A DNA stretch of 44,837 nucleotides. It comes from Polyangiaceae bacterium (GTDB lineage: Bacteria; Myxococcota_A; Polyangia; Polyangiales; Polyangiaceae). Positions 33,101-40,142 of this stretch are shown in pieces; the first letter of the stretch is position 1; each line of letters starts with the position of its first letter. The notes beneath the pieces are model-generated. The model was given only the letters and a program-made list of their open reading frames with translations. It was not told the origin of the DNA and did no database searches. The stretch spans positions 1-44,837 of the forward strand of contig JALHPN010000051.1 of assembly GCA_022842465.1 (NCBI GenBank). The letters are read 5' to 3'. The position numbers and the translations under genes are program-made.

Positions 33101-35696
33101 CGACGTCGTCCGCGGCGTGGCGGAGGAGGACCTCGAAGATCGCAGGGAGCCGCGCCCACTTCTCGTCCGCTTCGTAGAGGGGGACGAGGGCCGCCGCCGC
33201 GCGTCGGTCGTCCGGCCGCGCGGCGAGGACGCGCTCGTAGGAGCGGAAGGCGCGCTCGGGAGCGCCGAGCTTGTCCTCGTAGATCTCCGCGCAGCGGAAG
33301 GAGAGGACGACCCTCTCCTCGTCGTCGCTCGTGCGGTCGGCCGCCGTCGAGAGGACGTCGACGAGGCCCTCCCAGTCGGCGGACCCGGCGTAGAGCGTCG
33401 CGAGGCCGTCGTAGTCTCGCATCGCGAGGTACGCGTCGCGCAGGATGCGGAGCGCCTTCGTGTGCCCGGGCGAGAGCTCGAGGACGCGCCGCCAGACGCG
33501 CAAGGACGACGGGTGATCCTCGAGGCGATCGGCGTACACGCCGCCGAGCTTCTGGAGGAGCGCGAGCTGCACCGCGGGGTCGCCGCCGAGGGCGAGGCGC
33601 TTCTCGAGCGCCTCGGCGACGGTCCGGAAGTCCTTCTCGCGCTCGGCGTGCTTCTCGAGCGCATCGAGCGTCGGAAGATCGTCGGGCGCCTCGGCGAGCA
33701 CCTGCTGGTAGAGGCGCGTCGCCTCGGCGCCCCGATCGAGGCGCTGCTCCGCGATGCGCGCCATCTCGATCCAGAGCGCGCGCCGCGCCGCGCCCTCGAG
33801 GCGCGCGGCCTCGTGCTCGTAGAGATCGAAGAGCTGTCGGTACGCGCGCCGCTTGCCGTAGAGCTCGATGAGCTTCTCGACGGCCTCGCGATCCTCGGGG
33901 AGGTTCTCGCGGAGCTTCTCGTAGGCCTCGACCGCGTTCTGGACGTTGGAGAACTGCTCGAGCCAGCGACGCGCGATGGCACGATAGAGCTCCCCGCGAA
34001 CGCCGGAGTCCGGCTCGAGCTCCGCGAGCCGCATCTGCGTGGTCAGGAGGTCACGCCAGCGGCCGAGCGACTCGTAGACGCGCGCGAGCTCGCGGACGGC
34101 GCTCGCGTCCTGCGGGTCGAGCGCGATGATCTGCGAGAGGACGGTCACGAGCGCCGAGTCGCTCTTGATGTTCTCGCGGTAGATCGTCGCGATGTCGCGG
34201 AGCACGGGGAGGCGGGCCTTCGCGTCGTCGGGCGCCACGCGCTCGAGCTCCGAGCGAAGGAGATCGGCGAGGTGATTGTGGGCGCCGGTCGAGCGGTAGA
34301 GGCGCTTCAACGCCTCGCGCGCGGCCGCGTTCGCCGGGTCGGAGCGGAGGATGTTGCGCCACTGCTCGATCGCCTTCTGCGCGTTCGCGCCTTCCTCGGC
34401 GAGCTGGGCTATCTCCGCGGCGAGCTGCGCGCGCTCCTGCCCGTCGGGCATCGAGCGCTGGGCGTCGGAGAGGACCTGGACGAGCCGCTGGTGCTCCGTC
34501 TTCTGCGCGCAGAGCTCGCGGAAGAACGCGAGCATGCCCGGATGGGCGGGCTCCACCTTGCGGAGCCGCTCGAAGTAGGGCTCCGCCGCCTCGGGCTTGC
34601 CGCGCATCTTCCAGTGCACCATCGCGATCTGGAAGACGATGCCCACTTCCTGGCCGGGGCGGACGCCGCCGCCCGCGAGCTGCCCGTCGTAGAGCGACAC
34701 GAGGTGATCCCACATCCCGTGCTCGGTGAAGTGGTCGACGAGCGCGCTCGTCGCCTCCGGGTGCCCAGGCACGAAGTCGAGGATGCGCTCGTAGACGGCG
34801 ACGGCGCGCGGAGCGTCGCCGATGCGCTTCCTCAGGACCCGCGCGAGCCGGAGGAGCGAGGCGAGGCGTTCGTCCTTCGACGTCGTCTCGCTCGCGTACG
34901 CGTCGAGGAGCTTCGCGAGATCTTCCCAGCGTCCCTGCTCGCGGAGGACGCGCTCGTAGAGCATCGCCGCGCGACGGCTCTTGGGGTCGAGCGCGAGCGC
35001 CTCGTCGAGCTGCGTGGCGATCGCCTCGAGGCCAGCCCCGCTCTCCGCCGGCGCCCCGTTAGCGGACGCCTTCTTCTTCTTGCCCTTGCCCTTCTTGCTC
35101 TTCGGCGAGCGCTCGCTCTCGGGCGGCGCAACGTCGACGCTCGACTCGGGCCCGGGGTCGCCGGCCTGCGCGCGGCCATACCGATACGCGACCTCCGCCG
35201 CGCTCACGAGGAGGGCGCTCTTGAAGATGGGGTCGCCTGCCTGCTTCGCCTCGTCCTTGTACTTCGTCTCGAGGTCGCGCCACTTCGCGCGCTTCGCCGA
35301 CGCGCGGTCGACGGCCTCCTCGGCCTCCTCGTCGCTCGGGCGGAGACCGAGGAGCCGACCGTAGGCAGCGACCGCCCCTGCGTCGTCGAGGAGCACGTCG
35401 TCGCGGAGGCGCGCGAGCTGCGCGACCACGTCGGCCTCGCGCTCTCCCGTCGCGAGCGCCGCCTCGATGGCGAGGAGGGATGCCACGGCTTCGTGCTCGC
35501 CTCGTCCCGCGTGGGCCTTCCGCGCGGCCTCGAGGAGGGACGCGAGCTCCTCGGCGCCGAGATCGCCCGGGTCGACGGTTCCGTCCTCCGACGAGAACCC
35601 GAGCGACTCGCGCAGATCGCGCCACGCGTCGAGGTTGTCGGGATCGTCCTGCAGCCGGCCGAGCGCGCTGCGAATGGTGGTCGACGCTACGTTCAT
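24180..35696 (-). CDS. Giant tetratricopeptide-repeat protein (about 3838 residues)
   Basis: One uninterrupted frame of 11.5 kb. From MNVASTTIRSALGRLQDDPD the protein is almost wholly built of degenerate helical units of about 70-75 residues. Each has a W-x-D/E-L...Y/L-E motif, an E-E-R...L-L-x-R-I/L-A motif and a D-x-x-x-A-I-x-x-Y-E...L-x-x-x-P-x-D segment (for example RWEDLAKLLDAYASE, IGDAPRAVAVYERILDFVPG). By eye this is about fifty units. There is no signal peptide or membrane helix. A Lys-rich insert near residues 195-220 (SPKSKKGKGKKKKASANG) and a Pro/Ser/Gly linker near 3615-3645 interrupt the array; the last ~190 residues are canonical TPRs. A longer in-frame start at 35885 is rejected: the 35696 ATG has GGAA about 7 nt upstream and begins the repeat-like sequence. 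Probably a cytoplasmic scaffold; function unknown. Confidence 0.9.
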   Translation of the reverse strand: MNVASTTIRSALGRLQDDPDNLDAWRDLRESLGFSSEDGTVDPGDLGAEELASLLEAARKAHAGRGEHEAVASLLAIEAALATGEREADVVAQLARLRDDVLLDDAGAVAAYGRLLGLRPSDEEAEEAVDRASAKRAKWRDLETKYKDEAKQAGDPIFKSALLVSAAEVAYRYGRAQAGDPGPESSVDVAPPESERSPKSKKGKGKKKKASANGAPAESGAGLEAIATQLDEALALDPKSRRAAMLYERVLREQGRWEDLAKLLDAYASETTSKDERLASLLRLARVLRKRIGDAPRAVAVYERILDFVPGHPEATSALVDHFTEHGMWDHLVSLYDGQLAGGGVRPGQEVGIVFQIAMVHWKMRGKPEAAEPYFERLRKVEPAHPGMLAFFRELCAQKTEHQRLVQVLSDAQRSMPDGQERAQLAAEIAQLAEEGANAQKAIEQWRNILRSDPANAAAREALKRLYRSTGAHNHLADLLRSELERVAPDDAKARLPVLRDIATIYRENIKSDSALVTVLSQIIALDPQDASAVRELARVYESLGRWRDLLTTQMRLAELEPDSGVRGELYRAIARRWLEQFSNVQNAVEAYEKLRENLPEDREAVEKLIELYGKRRAYRQLFDLYEHEAARLEGAARRALWIEMARIAEQRLDRGAEATRLYQQVLAEAPDDLPTLDALEKHAEREKDFRTVAEALEKRLALGGDPAVQLALLQKLGGVYADRLEDHPSSLRVWRRVLELSPGHTKALRILRDAYLAMRDYDGLATLYAGSADWEGLVDVLSTAADRTSDDEERVVLSFRCAEIYEDKLGAPERAFRSYERVLAARPDDRRAAAALVPLYEADEKWARLPAIFEVLLRHAADDVERRGLYRRLADVSGRRLGDRAAAFRWSKKAYEVAPADPQGLEELESWARASGDWSGLAEALESRLASREVSAEERRRLQMKRAEVSAVHAGRPDDAIGAYRALLEETPDDEAAIAGLDRLLRGNPERADDLRWLFRHRVSRVSGGAKTALLVEWAELEEEALGAVPEAVSLYREILSESPDDIRALRATARLLLAAGDAEGAAVALQKERELSQGDDRVAREIDLARLQMGPLKRPLEALAAAKRALELAPDDARVIGLLEDLLPLSETRAQAAVVLESAYASTRQYAKQADILMVLVATAASKDDRLVLFGKLADVRQKLGDLEGAFEIILRAAQEYPGELDVWDRLAVLANKTHRTQSFVEAIAAAVPVTGQTGLPVHVEMDLAERAATLYDENLGDIDRATPYLERILARDPSNDRAFLRLKQILTTRERWTDLEALYERVIAASQDPARRVDLLAEVAIVAEEITADAARAIGYYERILELEPGHEQAIFALDKLYAQQERWPALADLLARKLRLGAAADPSATKLRLGTLLFNQLSDPKAALDHLEEVVKEDSAIREARELVEKCLAHPDLRQRAAIILEGVYAEREEMRDLVRVLEVRLEFVTDDMERRELLRRIAELKDERLSDDKGAFEAYGKLVPLAPSDVEARSRFLEIARRLAKVDEAAEVLSVSAKNAEAPQPRAEILGEVARLHEEIGQTERAEAAHKQVLDLAPDEPAIALPAARALERVYAATGRSRELADVLRVQVKLEDSAAERRDLLGRLGDLTERELQDDAAAVAAWKARLDDDPADEQALAALDRLYDRSGASRELVDVLRMRERQTEGAARKEVMVRVAKVLGERLGDVEEAILAYRATLDDFGADRVVLGELAKLYETSDKWRDLSESLEAELALATETADRVTLLARLGDVRRKRLGEIGEALDAYREALTLEPGDARARGAVEELLEDEGARRDAADMLLPLYESENDGAKMLRALDIQLATESEPEARLRLLARGVEIAEGTLGDPARATTYAARGLREGAGDGRVHEWTERVERLARATRAWAEVVQLYRDVAPDVADEDQQVEMTIRIAELARAELSDASMSRDHYRKALELRPEDGRALVALEQLYEEAGEHESLVEILDRRAAAEGRDDEKRALLRRKAAVCEEKLQDKDRAIAAHEEILELGLEPDAVASLERLYASTARWGDLVALHDRELGADGTTQERKAALHHALGRIYERELEEMDRAFDEYGAALDQEPTHEPTIASLESLMAGKVHASRAAEMLEGVYLARLDWRKVMGSIEARLEASQDPDERRTLLGRLAKLHEEQEENYRAALDTVAKLLAEDPSDEATVADLERLARVANAEARLAEIYAEQLEKVTADEPATARLAFRTGELLEAAHSVDRALVFYRRAYQFAPEDEQVAFVAIDRLLQRAERAAERVSLYRDALEYRTSPEDRVATLHTIAGIERGDLHDDDAAILTLRSVLDTDDADAQALEGLAILYTRRERFRDLADLLRRRAEQSALPDEEARFRLDLARVLDANLGEQGAAIDELEAVLGLVSPHASETGKAAVAALEQLLASALYRARVVELLRPIHEQEGDWRKLVALAEHRLGIAATPHEKVAVLRETAKLVEEKGSDVDGAFERLGAAFELDPDDGDTREELDRLAVATKRWDDLAAAYEKGIERLDGVGQRELLEALARLHDTRRDDPRRALDAWDRLFRLDESDSRPLDEMDQLATLLSDWPTLVRVLAKRAELTGDDEERASLCRRIGEARRDMLDDPQGAIDAYERALELEPESTFTLDNLIPLYEERKDHARLVDLYRRRVELCAEDDDALRHQLLVDAAKAYEVGLGDRREAISLLRRALEGRPDDADVKAALASLYEAEKMWPELLENLRAQAAGAEGAPRATITKRIARLLAAELDEPAGALDAYADVLSQGFDAESASAVLQLGDTRDELRSRAADVLEPVLRAAGKHQALVSVLELRLRAETEPDSRARTLRALAGVHESWLADAGSALDALVRAIGETPSDPAVHEEAERVAGMLGKGGWMKLADALADRAASIFDARVTADLFRRLGAIAEKQTEDLPRAADAYARSAEQGGDGAEVLMALERVHARLDDPRALADVLERRIAIETDTALHADLLHRLASLQIGPLGDKAQGLATLRLALGKDPAHEKSTQAVEALLDDGALFDDVFDTLETTYRATSRGADLGRLYARRVDRAETVRERTRARLDLARVLENEAADPASAQKAVSAAVLEDPSDPQAVAELERLAEATGAWDVAADALGRALEAADKAARQGSSMDVSAAANAVSGELWARLGTWRRDRVEDYRGAELAFTRALEQDRENVDLVRSLDELTKGPGRERDRIAVLRMLVRLEGEPSKKQETCREIVSLAENVLADSRLAEDALKELLQENEADAWAYAELTRFREEAGDHEQVITLLTKRAELAGDAAEASALRHAAAEVAADRMKDAPRAIALYERIVEDDGADARASGRLRTLYAEAARWQDLAKLLRQLVDSVTSPAERAALRIELAALSLERFQATQDAVDTLRAVLEEDPDHEAAGAELARVLEAAGRSNELAELQTTRVERARARGDVHAEVSAMLRLGVILETLAGDPGAALEIYEQVLARDEGQREGLEAVARLAEARGKWDKAASALERLVETASSARAVELALRLAHAREELGDVAGVEQALERALAEEPSNTAVRSQLAKLYERTTKWAELASLLVGDADMLRDAHGEEPAGGSLASMAPPGGSVAPRGASAPPPTVPPHLAQQVKLLRRAAELHMVERKEPDDAVPLLERATRLLPQDRELLLLLCDAYSASKRERDAATVLERIIASFGGKRSKELSVYHHKLGRALASLGDKGASLVQLDLAFKIDPGSIEVLRDLGVLALETNDLDRAQKTFRALLLQKLDATSGISKGEVFTYLGEICLKQGDKVKAVQMLERAVENEPNLARARQMLGELKG

Positions 35697-36012
35697 GGTC
35701 ATTTCCGTGTCGCAGGCTCTGACGAGCCGCGGGCGCCTCTCGCGCAAACGCCTCACATCATTCGGAAAAACATGAAATGCGAGGCGCGGCCGCACGATGG
35801 TAGAGAGGAACGGCGGAACACTCAAGCGAAGGTAGGCAGAGCTCTCCTCGATTCCAAGCCTCCGATTGGTCGACGTTTGTGGCACCCTCGCGGGCGTCCG
35901 GCGGCTCCCTCCTCATGCGCTCGAACGGCTCGATCCTCCCGTCGCTCCGGAACGTCGCGGTCCTCGCGATCTCGGGCCGGGCCGTCCTCCGCCGCGCGCG
36001 CGGGCCGACTCC
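35697..36012. promoter_or_regulatory. 316-bp divergent spacer between the giant TPR gene and the lipid-kinase gene
   Basis: No gene is seen. A locally AT-rich patch (about 35755-35780) stands out against the GC-rich background and is bracketed by CGCCTC (35749-35754) and GAGGCG (35781-35786). It is the likeliest promoter/operator zone, mainly for the giant TPR operon, but I cannot assign firm -35/-10 boxes. Confidence 0.35.
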
Positions 36013-37026
36013 ATGACGCCGGCCGGCCGAGGTCTCTACATCCTCGTGAACGCGAACGCGAAGCGCGGCGGCCGCCGCATCGCCGTCCAGCTCGCGCGCG
36101 CCCTCCCCGGCGCGAGCGTCCGCCTCACACGCACCATCGAGGAGGTGGAGGGCTGGCTGCGGACGATCGAGGCGCCGCGGTGCATCCTCTCGGCGGGCGG
36201 TGACGGCAGCGCCGTCGCGCTCCTCAACGCGCTGGACCGCGTCGTCCCGAAGGGCGAGCCGCTCCCGCCCGTGGGCGCCCTCCCCCTCGGGACCGGGAAC
36301 GCCTGGGCGCACGCGCTCGGCGCGCGGAAGCTCGACGCCTGCGTGAAGGCGCTCGCGAAGGCTCCGGGGAAGCTGCCGACGCGGCGCTACGGCCTCCTCT
36401 CCTGCAACGGCGTCCTCACGTTCTTCGCGGGGTGCGGCTGGGACGCGCAGGTGCTCGACGACTTCCGCCAGCAGGTGGAGGCGTCCCCGTCGAGCCGGCT
36501 CGCGAAGAGCGTCTGGGGCTACCTCTCCGCGATGATCACGCGCACGGCGCCGAAGTCGCTCCTCTACGGACGCCCGCACGTGATCGTCGAGAACCTCGGG
36601 GACGAGGTCTACACCATCACCGCGCGACGCGAGCTCGTGCGTCTCGAGGGCGTGAAGCGCGGGACGATCCTCTACGAGGGCATGGCGAGCGTCGCCGGCG
36701 CCGCGACGTGCCCGGAGTTCGGCTACGGCTTCCGCGCCTACCCGTTCGCCGAGCGTCTCCTCGGCTTCATGAACCTCCGCGTCTACGACCAGAAGCCGGG
36801 CAGCGCGATCCTGGCGATCCCCCGGCTCTGGCGCGGCTCGTTCCCGCTCGAGGGGATGATGGACTGGTTCGCGACCGAGGTCCGGATGACCTTCTCGCGC
36901 CCCCTCCCCCTCCAGATCGGGGGCGAGGCGATCGGCTCGCGCATCACGATCGACTACAAGGTGTCGGACCGCGAGGTCGACGCGCTCGACTGGAGGATGC
37001 TCGACGTGGATCGTGGCGCGGCCTAG
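36013..37026 (+). CDS. Diacylglycerol kinase-like lipid kinase
   Basis: 337 residues. The N-terminal DAGK catalytic domain shows LYILVNANAKRGGRR, the ATP-site motif SAGGDGSAVALLNAL (GGDGS at 62-66) and VGALPLGTGNAWAHALG (91-96 PLGTGN), the conserved pair of this superfamily (DgkB, YegS, sphingosine kinase). The C-terminal half is the expected beta-rich lipid-binding domain, ending PLPLQIGGEAIGSRITIDYK. The substrate (diacylglycerol, another lipid or a ceramide-like lipid, which myxobacteria make) cannot be told from sequence. ATG 36013 is chosen; the open frame extends 49 codons upstream in low-quality sequence. It converges with the DUF952-DJ-1 gene, sharing a CTAG stop overlap. Confidence 0.88.
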   Translation: MTPAGRGLYILVNANAKRGGRRIAVQLARALPGASVRLTRTIEEVEGWLRTIEAPRCILSAGGDGSAVALLNALDRVVPKGEPLPPVGALPLGTGNAWAHALGARKLDACVKALAKAPGKLPTRRYGLLSCNGVLTFFAGCGWDAQVLDDFRQQVEASPSSRLAKSVWGYLSAMITRTAPKSLLYGRPHVIVENLGDEVYTITARRELVRLEGVKRGTILYEGMASVAGAATCPEFGYGFRAYPFAERLLGFMNLRVYDQKPGSAILAIPRLWRGSFPLEGMMDWFATEVRMTFSRPLPLQIGGEAIGSRITIDYKVSDREVDALDWRMLDVDRGAA

Positions 37027-37952
37027 AAGAGCGCCTCCATCTGCGTGGCGATCGCGCCCGCGACCTCGTCACCGGCGAGGCGGCGGACCAGGTGGAGCCC
37101 GAGATCGATGCCGCACGTGACGCCGCCCGCCGTCACGAGCTGCCCTTCGTCGACGACGCGCCCCGTCGCCACGCGCGCGCCGTACGCCTCGAGGGCCCCG
37201 AGGAAGCGCGCGTGGGTCGTCGCGCGCTTGCCCTCGAGGCGCCCCGCGGCGCCGACGAGGAGCGCGCCCGTGCACACCGACGCGAGGAGCCGGTTCGGCG
37301 GGAACGTCGCGAGGTACGCCTTCACGGACGGGTCGCTCGCGAGCTCGATCGCGCCGCGGCCGCCAGGCACGACGAGCACGTCGAAGTCGTCCAGCACCGG
37401 CCGGTAGCGCGACGCGGCCACCTGGAGACCGGCGTCGCGGTACACGGGGACGTCGAGGACGGTCTCGTCGTCCTCGGGGCGCGTCAGGGCGACGACCTCA
37501 CACGTCGTCCGCGCGTCGAAGCCCATGCTCGAGATGCGCGAGAGCGCGTCGAGCGGGCCGACGAGGTCGAGCAGCGTCATCCCCGCGAACGCGAGGAAGC
37601 CGACGCGCGTGCCCTTCACCTCGTCGTCGTGCGCGCGCACGGCCTCGTCGTCGAACGGAAGGAGGTGCACCGCGTCCGACGGGATCGATCCCTCGATGTG
37701 AGGCATAGGTCCGCGCGGGGTCTCGGCGTTCGTGACGGGGACGTCGAGCCGCCTCGGATCGACGGCGAGGACGCGGAGGTCCGCCTCCGGCACGTCCGCG
37801 AGGTAGAGCCGTCCGCTCGGGAGCACCAGGTCCCGGTACGACCCGTGCACGAACCCCTCCGTCGCGAGCGAGGGCGGCGCATAGCGGCCGTCGGCTCCCC
37901 AGCTCACGTCGGCCGATCGGACGACGTGGAAGATCCAGCGGGGAGGCCTCAT
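37023..37952 (-). CDS. DUF952 domain fused to a DJ-1/PfpI (GATase1-like) domain
   Basis: 309 residues in two domains. Residues 1-105 match DUF952: WIFHVVRSADVSWGADGRY, ATEGFVHGS and RLYLADVPEADLRVLAVDP, then PHIEGSIPSDAVHLLPFD. Residues about 114-300 are a DJ-1/PfpI domain of the GlxA/isonitrile-hydratase type: VGFLAFAGMTLLDLVGPLDA, DVLVVPGGRGAIELA and the nucleophile elbow LLASVCTGALLVGAAG (Cys227), with RATTHARFLGAL after it. No AraC-type HTH follows, unlike GlxA regulators. The enzymatic role is open. An internal Met at MPHIEG could start a shorter form, but the DUF952 part is well formed, so the long form is preferred. Its stop overlaps that of the kinase gene. Confidence 0.87.
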   Translation of the reverse strand: MRPPRWIFHVVRSADVSWGADGRYAPPSLATEGFVHGSYRDLVLPSGRLYLADVPEADLRVLAVDPRRLDVPVTNAETPRGPMPHIEGSIPSDAVHLLPFDDEAVRAHDDEVKGTRVGFLAFAGMTLLDLVGPLDALSRISSMGFDARTTCEVVALTRPEDDETVLDVPVYRDAGLQVAASRYRPVLDDFDVLVVPGGRGAIELASDPSVKAYLATFPPNRLLASVCTGALLVGAAGRLEGKRATTHARFLGALEAYGARVATGRVVDEGQLVTAGGVTCGIDLGLHLVRRLAGDEVAGAIATQMEALF

Positions 37953-38063
37953 CGCACCCGCGCGTACGACAGGGTCGGTGGATTTCCTGCGACGAACGCC
38001 CTCCCCGCGGCCTCTCCCGTTGCTAGCCTCGAAAGCCCCGGTAACCCGACAGCGGAGCGACGG

Positions 38064-38807
38064 ATGATCTTCATCTACGGCACTCGGTTTTACGGCAAGG
38101 TCCGCGCGTGCGGCAGCTCTTTCATCGGAACCAAGTTCTTCCACATCTGGTTTCTGCCGCTCATCCCCGTCGGCTCGCACGTCGTGCTCGAGGAGTCGGG
38201 GGACGGCTTCCGCGGGATCCCGACCGGCCTCCACGGAAAATCCGTCCTCGCCGGCTACCTGCGGGTGTGGGGCCCGGTCGCGGTGGTCGCCGCGCTCCTC
38301 CCGGCGATCGGCGAGCTCGCGAGCGCGACCGCCGACCCCCTCGACCTCGCGATCCACGTCGTCGTGAGCGCCGTCTCGCTCGGCATCCCGCTCGCCCTCA
38401 CCGTCCTCGCCTTCGCCGTCCTCGGGAAGCTCTCGCTCGACGAGCGGCGGAAGCGCTCGGTCTGGGCGCTCCACACTGGCTACTTCCTCGACCCCGCGGA
38501 CATGGGCGAGGCGCGGGCTCCCCTCCGCGAGAGCCTCATGGCGAAGGTCGTCGAGCGCGCGCGCGGGCTCGCATCGACCGGCTACCGGCTCTCGGCCGAT
38601 CCGGTCAACGCGTGGCCGCAGGTCGCGCTCGATCCGACCGTGAACGACGATGTCCTCCTGACGGCGGCGTTCACGCTCACCCGCATCGACGCCTGCCTCG
38701 CGCAGGGTCCGTGGAAGACCCAGGCCGAGGCGCTCCACGAGCAGCTGTGGCAGCGGATCCAGCAGCAGAACCCGCCCTACCTCGAGGCGCACGCGCAGGC
38801 GCACTGA
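38064..38807 (+). CDS. Membrane protein with a conserved-type YGTRFYGK N-terminal motif
   Basis: 247 residues; family not firmly recognised. The N-terminal 45 residues (MIFIYGTRFYGKVRACG, then FFHIWFLPLIPVGSHVVLEE) resemble the start of small zinc-ribbon membrane proteins that share the FxPLIPVGS pattern, but the CxxC pairs of such ribbons are absent. Two apolar stretches (about 74-90 and 98-125, LAIHVVVSAVSLGIPLALTV) are likely membrane helices. The C-terminal half (about 130-247) is soluble and helical, with LDERRKRSVWALHTGYFLDP and ALHEQLWQRIQQQNPPYLEA. GGAG precedes the ATG. It is divergent from the DUF952-DJ-1 gene and convergent with the large lipoprotein. Confidence 0.78.
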   Translation: MIFIYGTRFYGKVRACGSSFIGTKFFHIWFLPLIPVGSHVVLEESGDGFRGIPTGLHGKSVLAGYLRVWGPVAVVAALLPAIGELASATADPLDLAIHVVVSAVSLGIPLALTVLAFAVLGKLSLDERRKRSVWALHTGYFLDPADMGEARAPLRESLMAKVVERARGLASTGYRLSADPVNAWPQVALDPTVNDDVLLTAAFTLTRIDACLAQGPWKTQAEALHEQLWQRIQQQNPPYLEAHAQAH

Positions 38808-38825
38808 GCGCTCGGCGCCGCGCGA

Positions 38826-40142
38826 TCAGGGGCGGGGCCAGACCTCGACGCCGCTCACGAAGCCCGTGTTGTCCGTGAAGGGGTTCTCCCCGAGCTTCTC
38901 GGGCGCCCCCGCGTCGTCGAACGGCACGCGCCAGACCTCGAGCGGCCCTGCGCCTCCGTCGCCGAAGAACGTCGCGCGGGTGCCGACGAGGGCGCCCTTG
39001 CCGTCGCCGGCGAAGTAGTCGAGTGATCCGGGGATGGCGCCGCCGAGCGTCGTCTCACTCGGGTTCCAGAAGTACGACTGACCGTAGAACCCGACCGCCG
39101 CCTTCGTCGCGTCGACGAACGTGAGGCCGAGCGGGAAGTCCTGATCGTCGAGGGACAGGAGGGTCTTCACCGCGCGCGAGCCGAGGTCGACCTCCTCGAT
39201 GCGCCGGCGCTGGATCGCACCCGCCCCGCCGTCGCCGAGATCCGTGTTGCACCCCCCGGAGAGGACCACGAAGCGGTCGCGTGGCGCGTCGTACCAGAAG
39301 CTCGTGCCGAGCGGCGGGTTGTAGCCCTCGAGGGTGATCCCCCCTCCGGGGCCCGTGCCGCCGAGGCTCACGATCTCGTCGGTGCTCGGGTCGATCGCGA
39401 TGATCGTCGGCTTCGTCGGCGCGCAGAGCGCGGAGTAGCCGTTGGCGGCGACGCGCTTCAGATCGATGTTGCCGAGGAGGACGAAGAGCCGCTTCTTCTG
39501 CGGGACGTAGACGCCGGCGACCATGTCGACGAGGCCGTCCGCGTCGCCTGGCTGGAGGAGCGAGGAGAGGTCGATGGTCTTCGTCGGCGCGCCGCCGTCC
39601 ACGTTCTTCGAGGTGTCGAGGACGGAGATCGAGTTGCGCTTGAAGCGGACGACGTAGCCCTTCTCGCAGGTCGGTACGACCATCGCCGTCGGATCGGCGT
39701 AGATCGCGCCCGCGTCGTCGGCGACGCTCCAGCTCGAGACGACCTTCCAGGGCTCCTTCGCGTCGAGCCGAGCGACGACGTCGGTGGCCTGCTGGAGGAG
39801 ATAGGGATCGGTCCCGAGCGACGACGTGAGCCCGATGAACCCGGGGTACGTGATGCGGCCGTCGACCTGCTTCGTCGCGAGGTTGAAGGCGACGAGCTCG
39901 CTCGTCGTCGCGTTGTTGATCGAGAGGAGCGCGCGCGGGGGCGCTCCCGTCGAGTCGCCGCACGCGGAGCCTGCCTCGGTGCCGCCGTCGGGGGAAGGCG
40001 CCTGCGCGTCACTCGACGGCCCTCCCTCGAAGGAGCTCGCGTCCGGGGTCCCGAAGACCTCGTCGTCGCCGCAGCCCGCCGCCAGGAACACGCCACCCGC
40101 GGGCAGCCCGAGGAGGGCCAGCCCAAACCATGATCGCTTCAT
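38826..40142 (-). CDS. Large secreted lipoprotein, possibly beta-propeller-like
   Basis: 438 residues. The lipoprotein signal is LGLPAGGVFLAAGC, followed by a long Asp/Ser/Gly/Pro tether (FGTPDASSFEGGPSSDAQAP) typical of Polyangia surface lipoproteins. The mature domain has repeated strand-turn blocks with Asp/Gly turns (SELVAFNLATKQVDGRITYP, VVRFKRNSISVLDTSKNVDG, TIIAIDPSTDEIVSLGGTGP, RRRIEEVDLGSRAVKTLLSL), suggesting a WD/YVTN-like propeller; this is inference. Four cysteines occur at scattered positions. ATG 40142 is chosen; a GTG two codons earlier is an alternative. It converges with the 38064 membrane protein, 18 nt apart. Function unknown. Confidence 0.82.
   Translation of the reverse strand: MKRSWFGLALLGLPAGGVFLAAGCGDDEVFGTPDASSFEGGPSSDAQAPSPDGGTEAGSACGDSTGAPPRALLSINNATTSELVAFNLATKQVDGRITYPGFIGLTSSLGTDPYLLQQATDVVARLDAKEPWKVVSSWSVADDAGAIYADPTAMVVPTCEKGYVVRFKRNSISVLDTSKNVDGGAPTKTIDLSSLLQPGDADGLVDMVAGVYVPQKKRLFVLLGNIDLKRVAANGYSALCAPTKPTIIAIDPSTDEIVSLGGTGPGGGITLEGYNPPLGTSFWYDAPRDRFVVLSGGCNTDLGDGGAGAIQRRRIEEVDLGSRAVKTLLSLDDQDFPLGLTFVDATKAAVGFYGQSYFWNPSETTLGGAIPGSLDYFAGDGKGALVGTRATFFGDGGAGPLEVWRVPFDDAGAPEKLGENPFTDNTGFVSGVEVWPRP

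Noticed and set aside
35697..35885. N-terminal extension of the giant TPR protein to 35885
   Set aside because: The extra 63 residues are unlike the repeats and cross the AT-rich promoter-like patch; the ATG at 35696 has a Shine-Dalgarno-like GGAA.
28716..36203. A 2495-codon open frame on the plus strand opposite the giant TPR gene
   Set aside because: It is antisense to clear TPR repeats. GC-rich codon bias suppresses stops on the other strand, and its translation is Arg/Leu/Glu-rich without recognisable domains.
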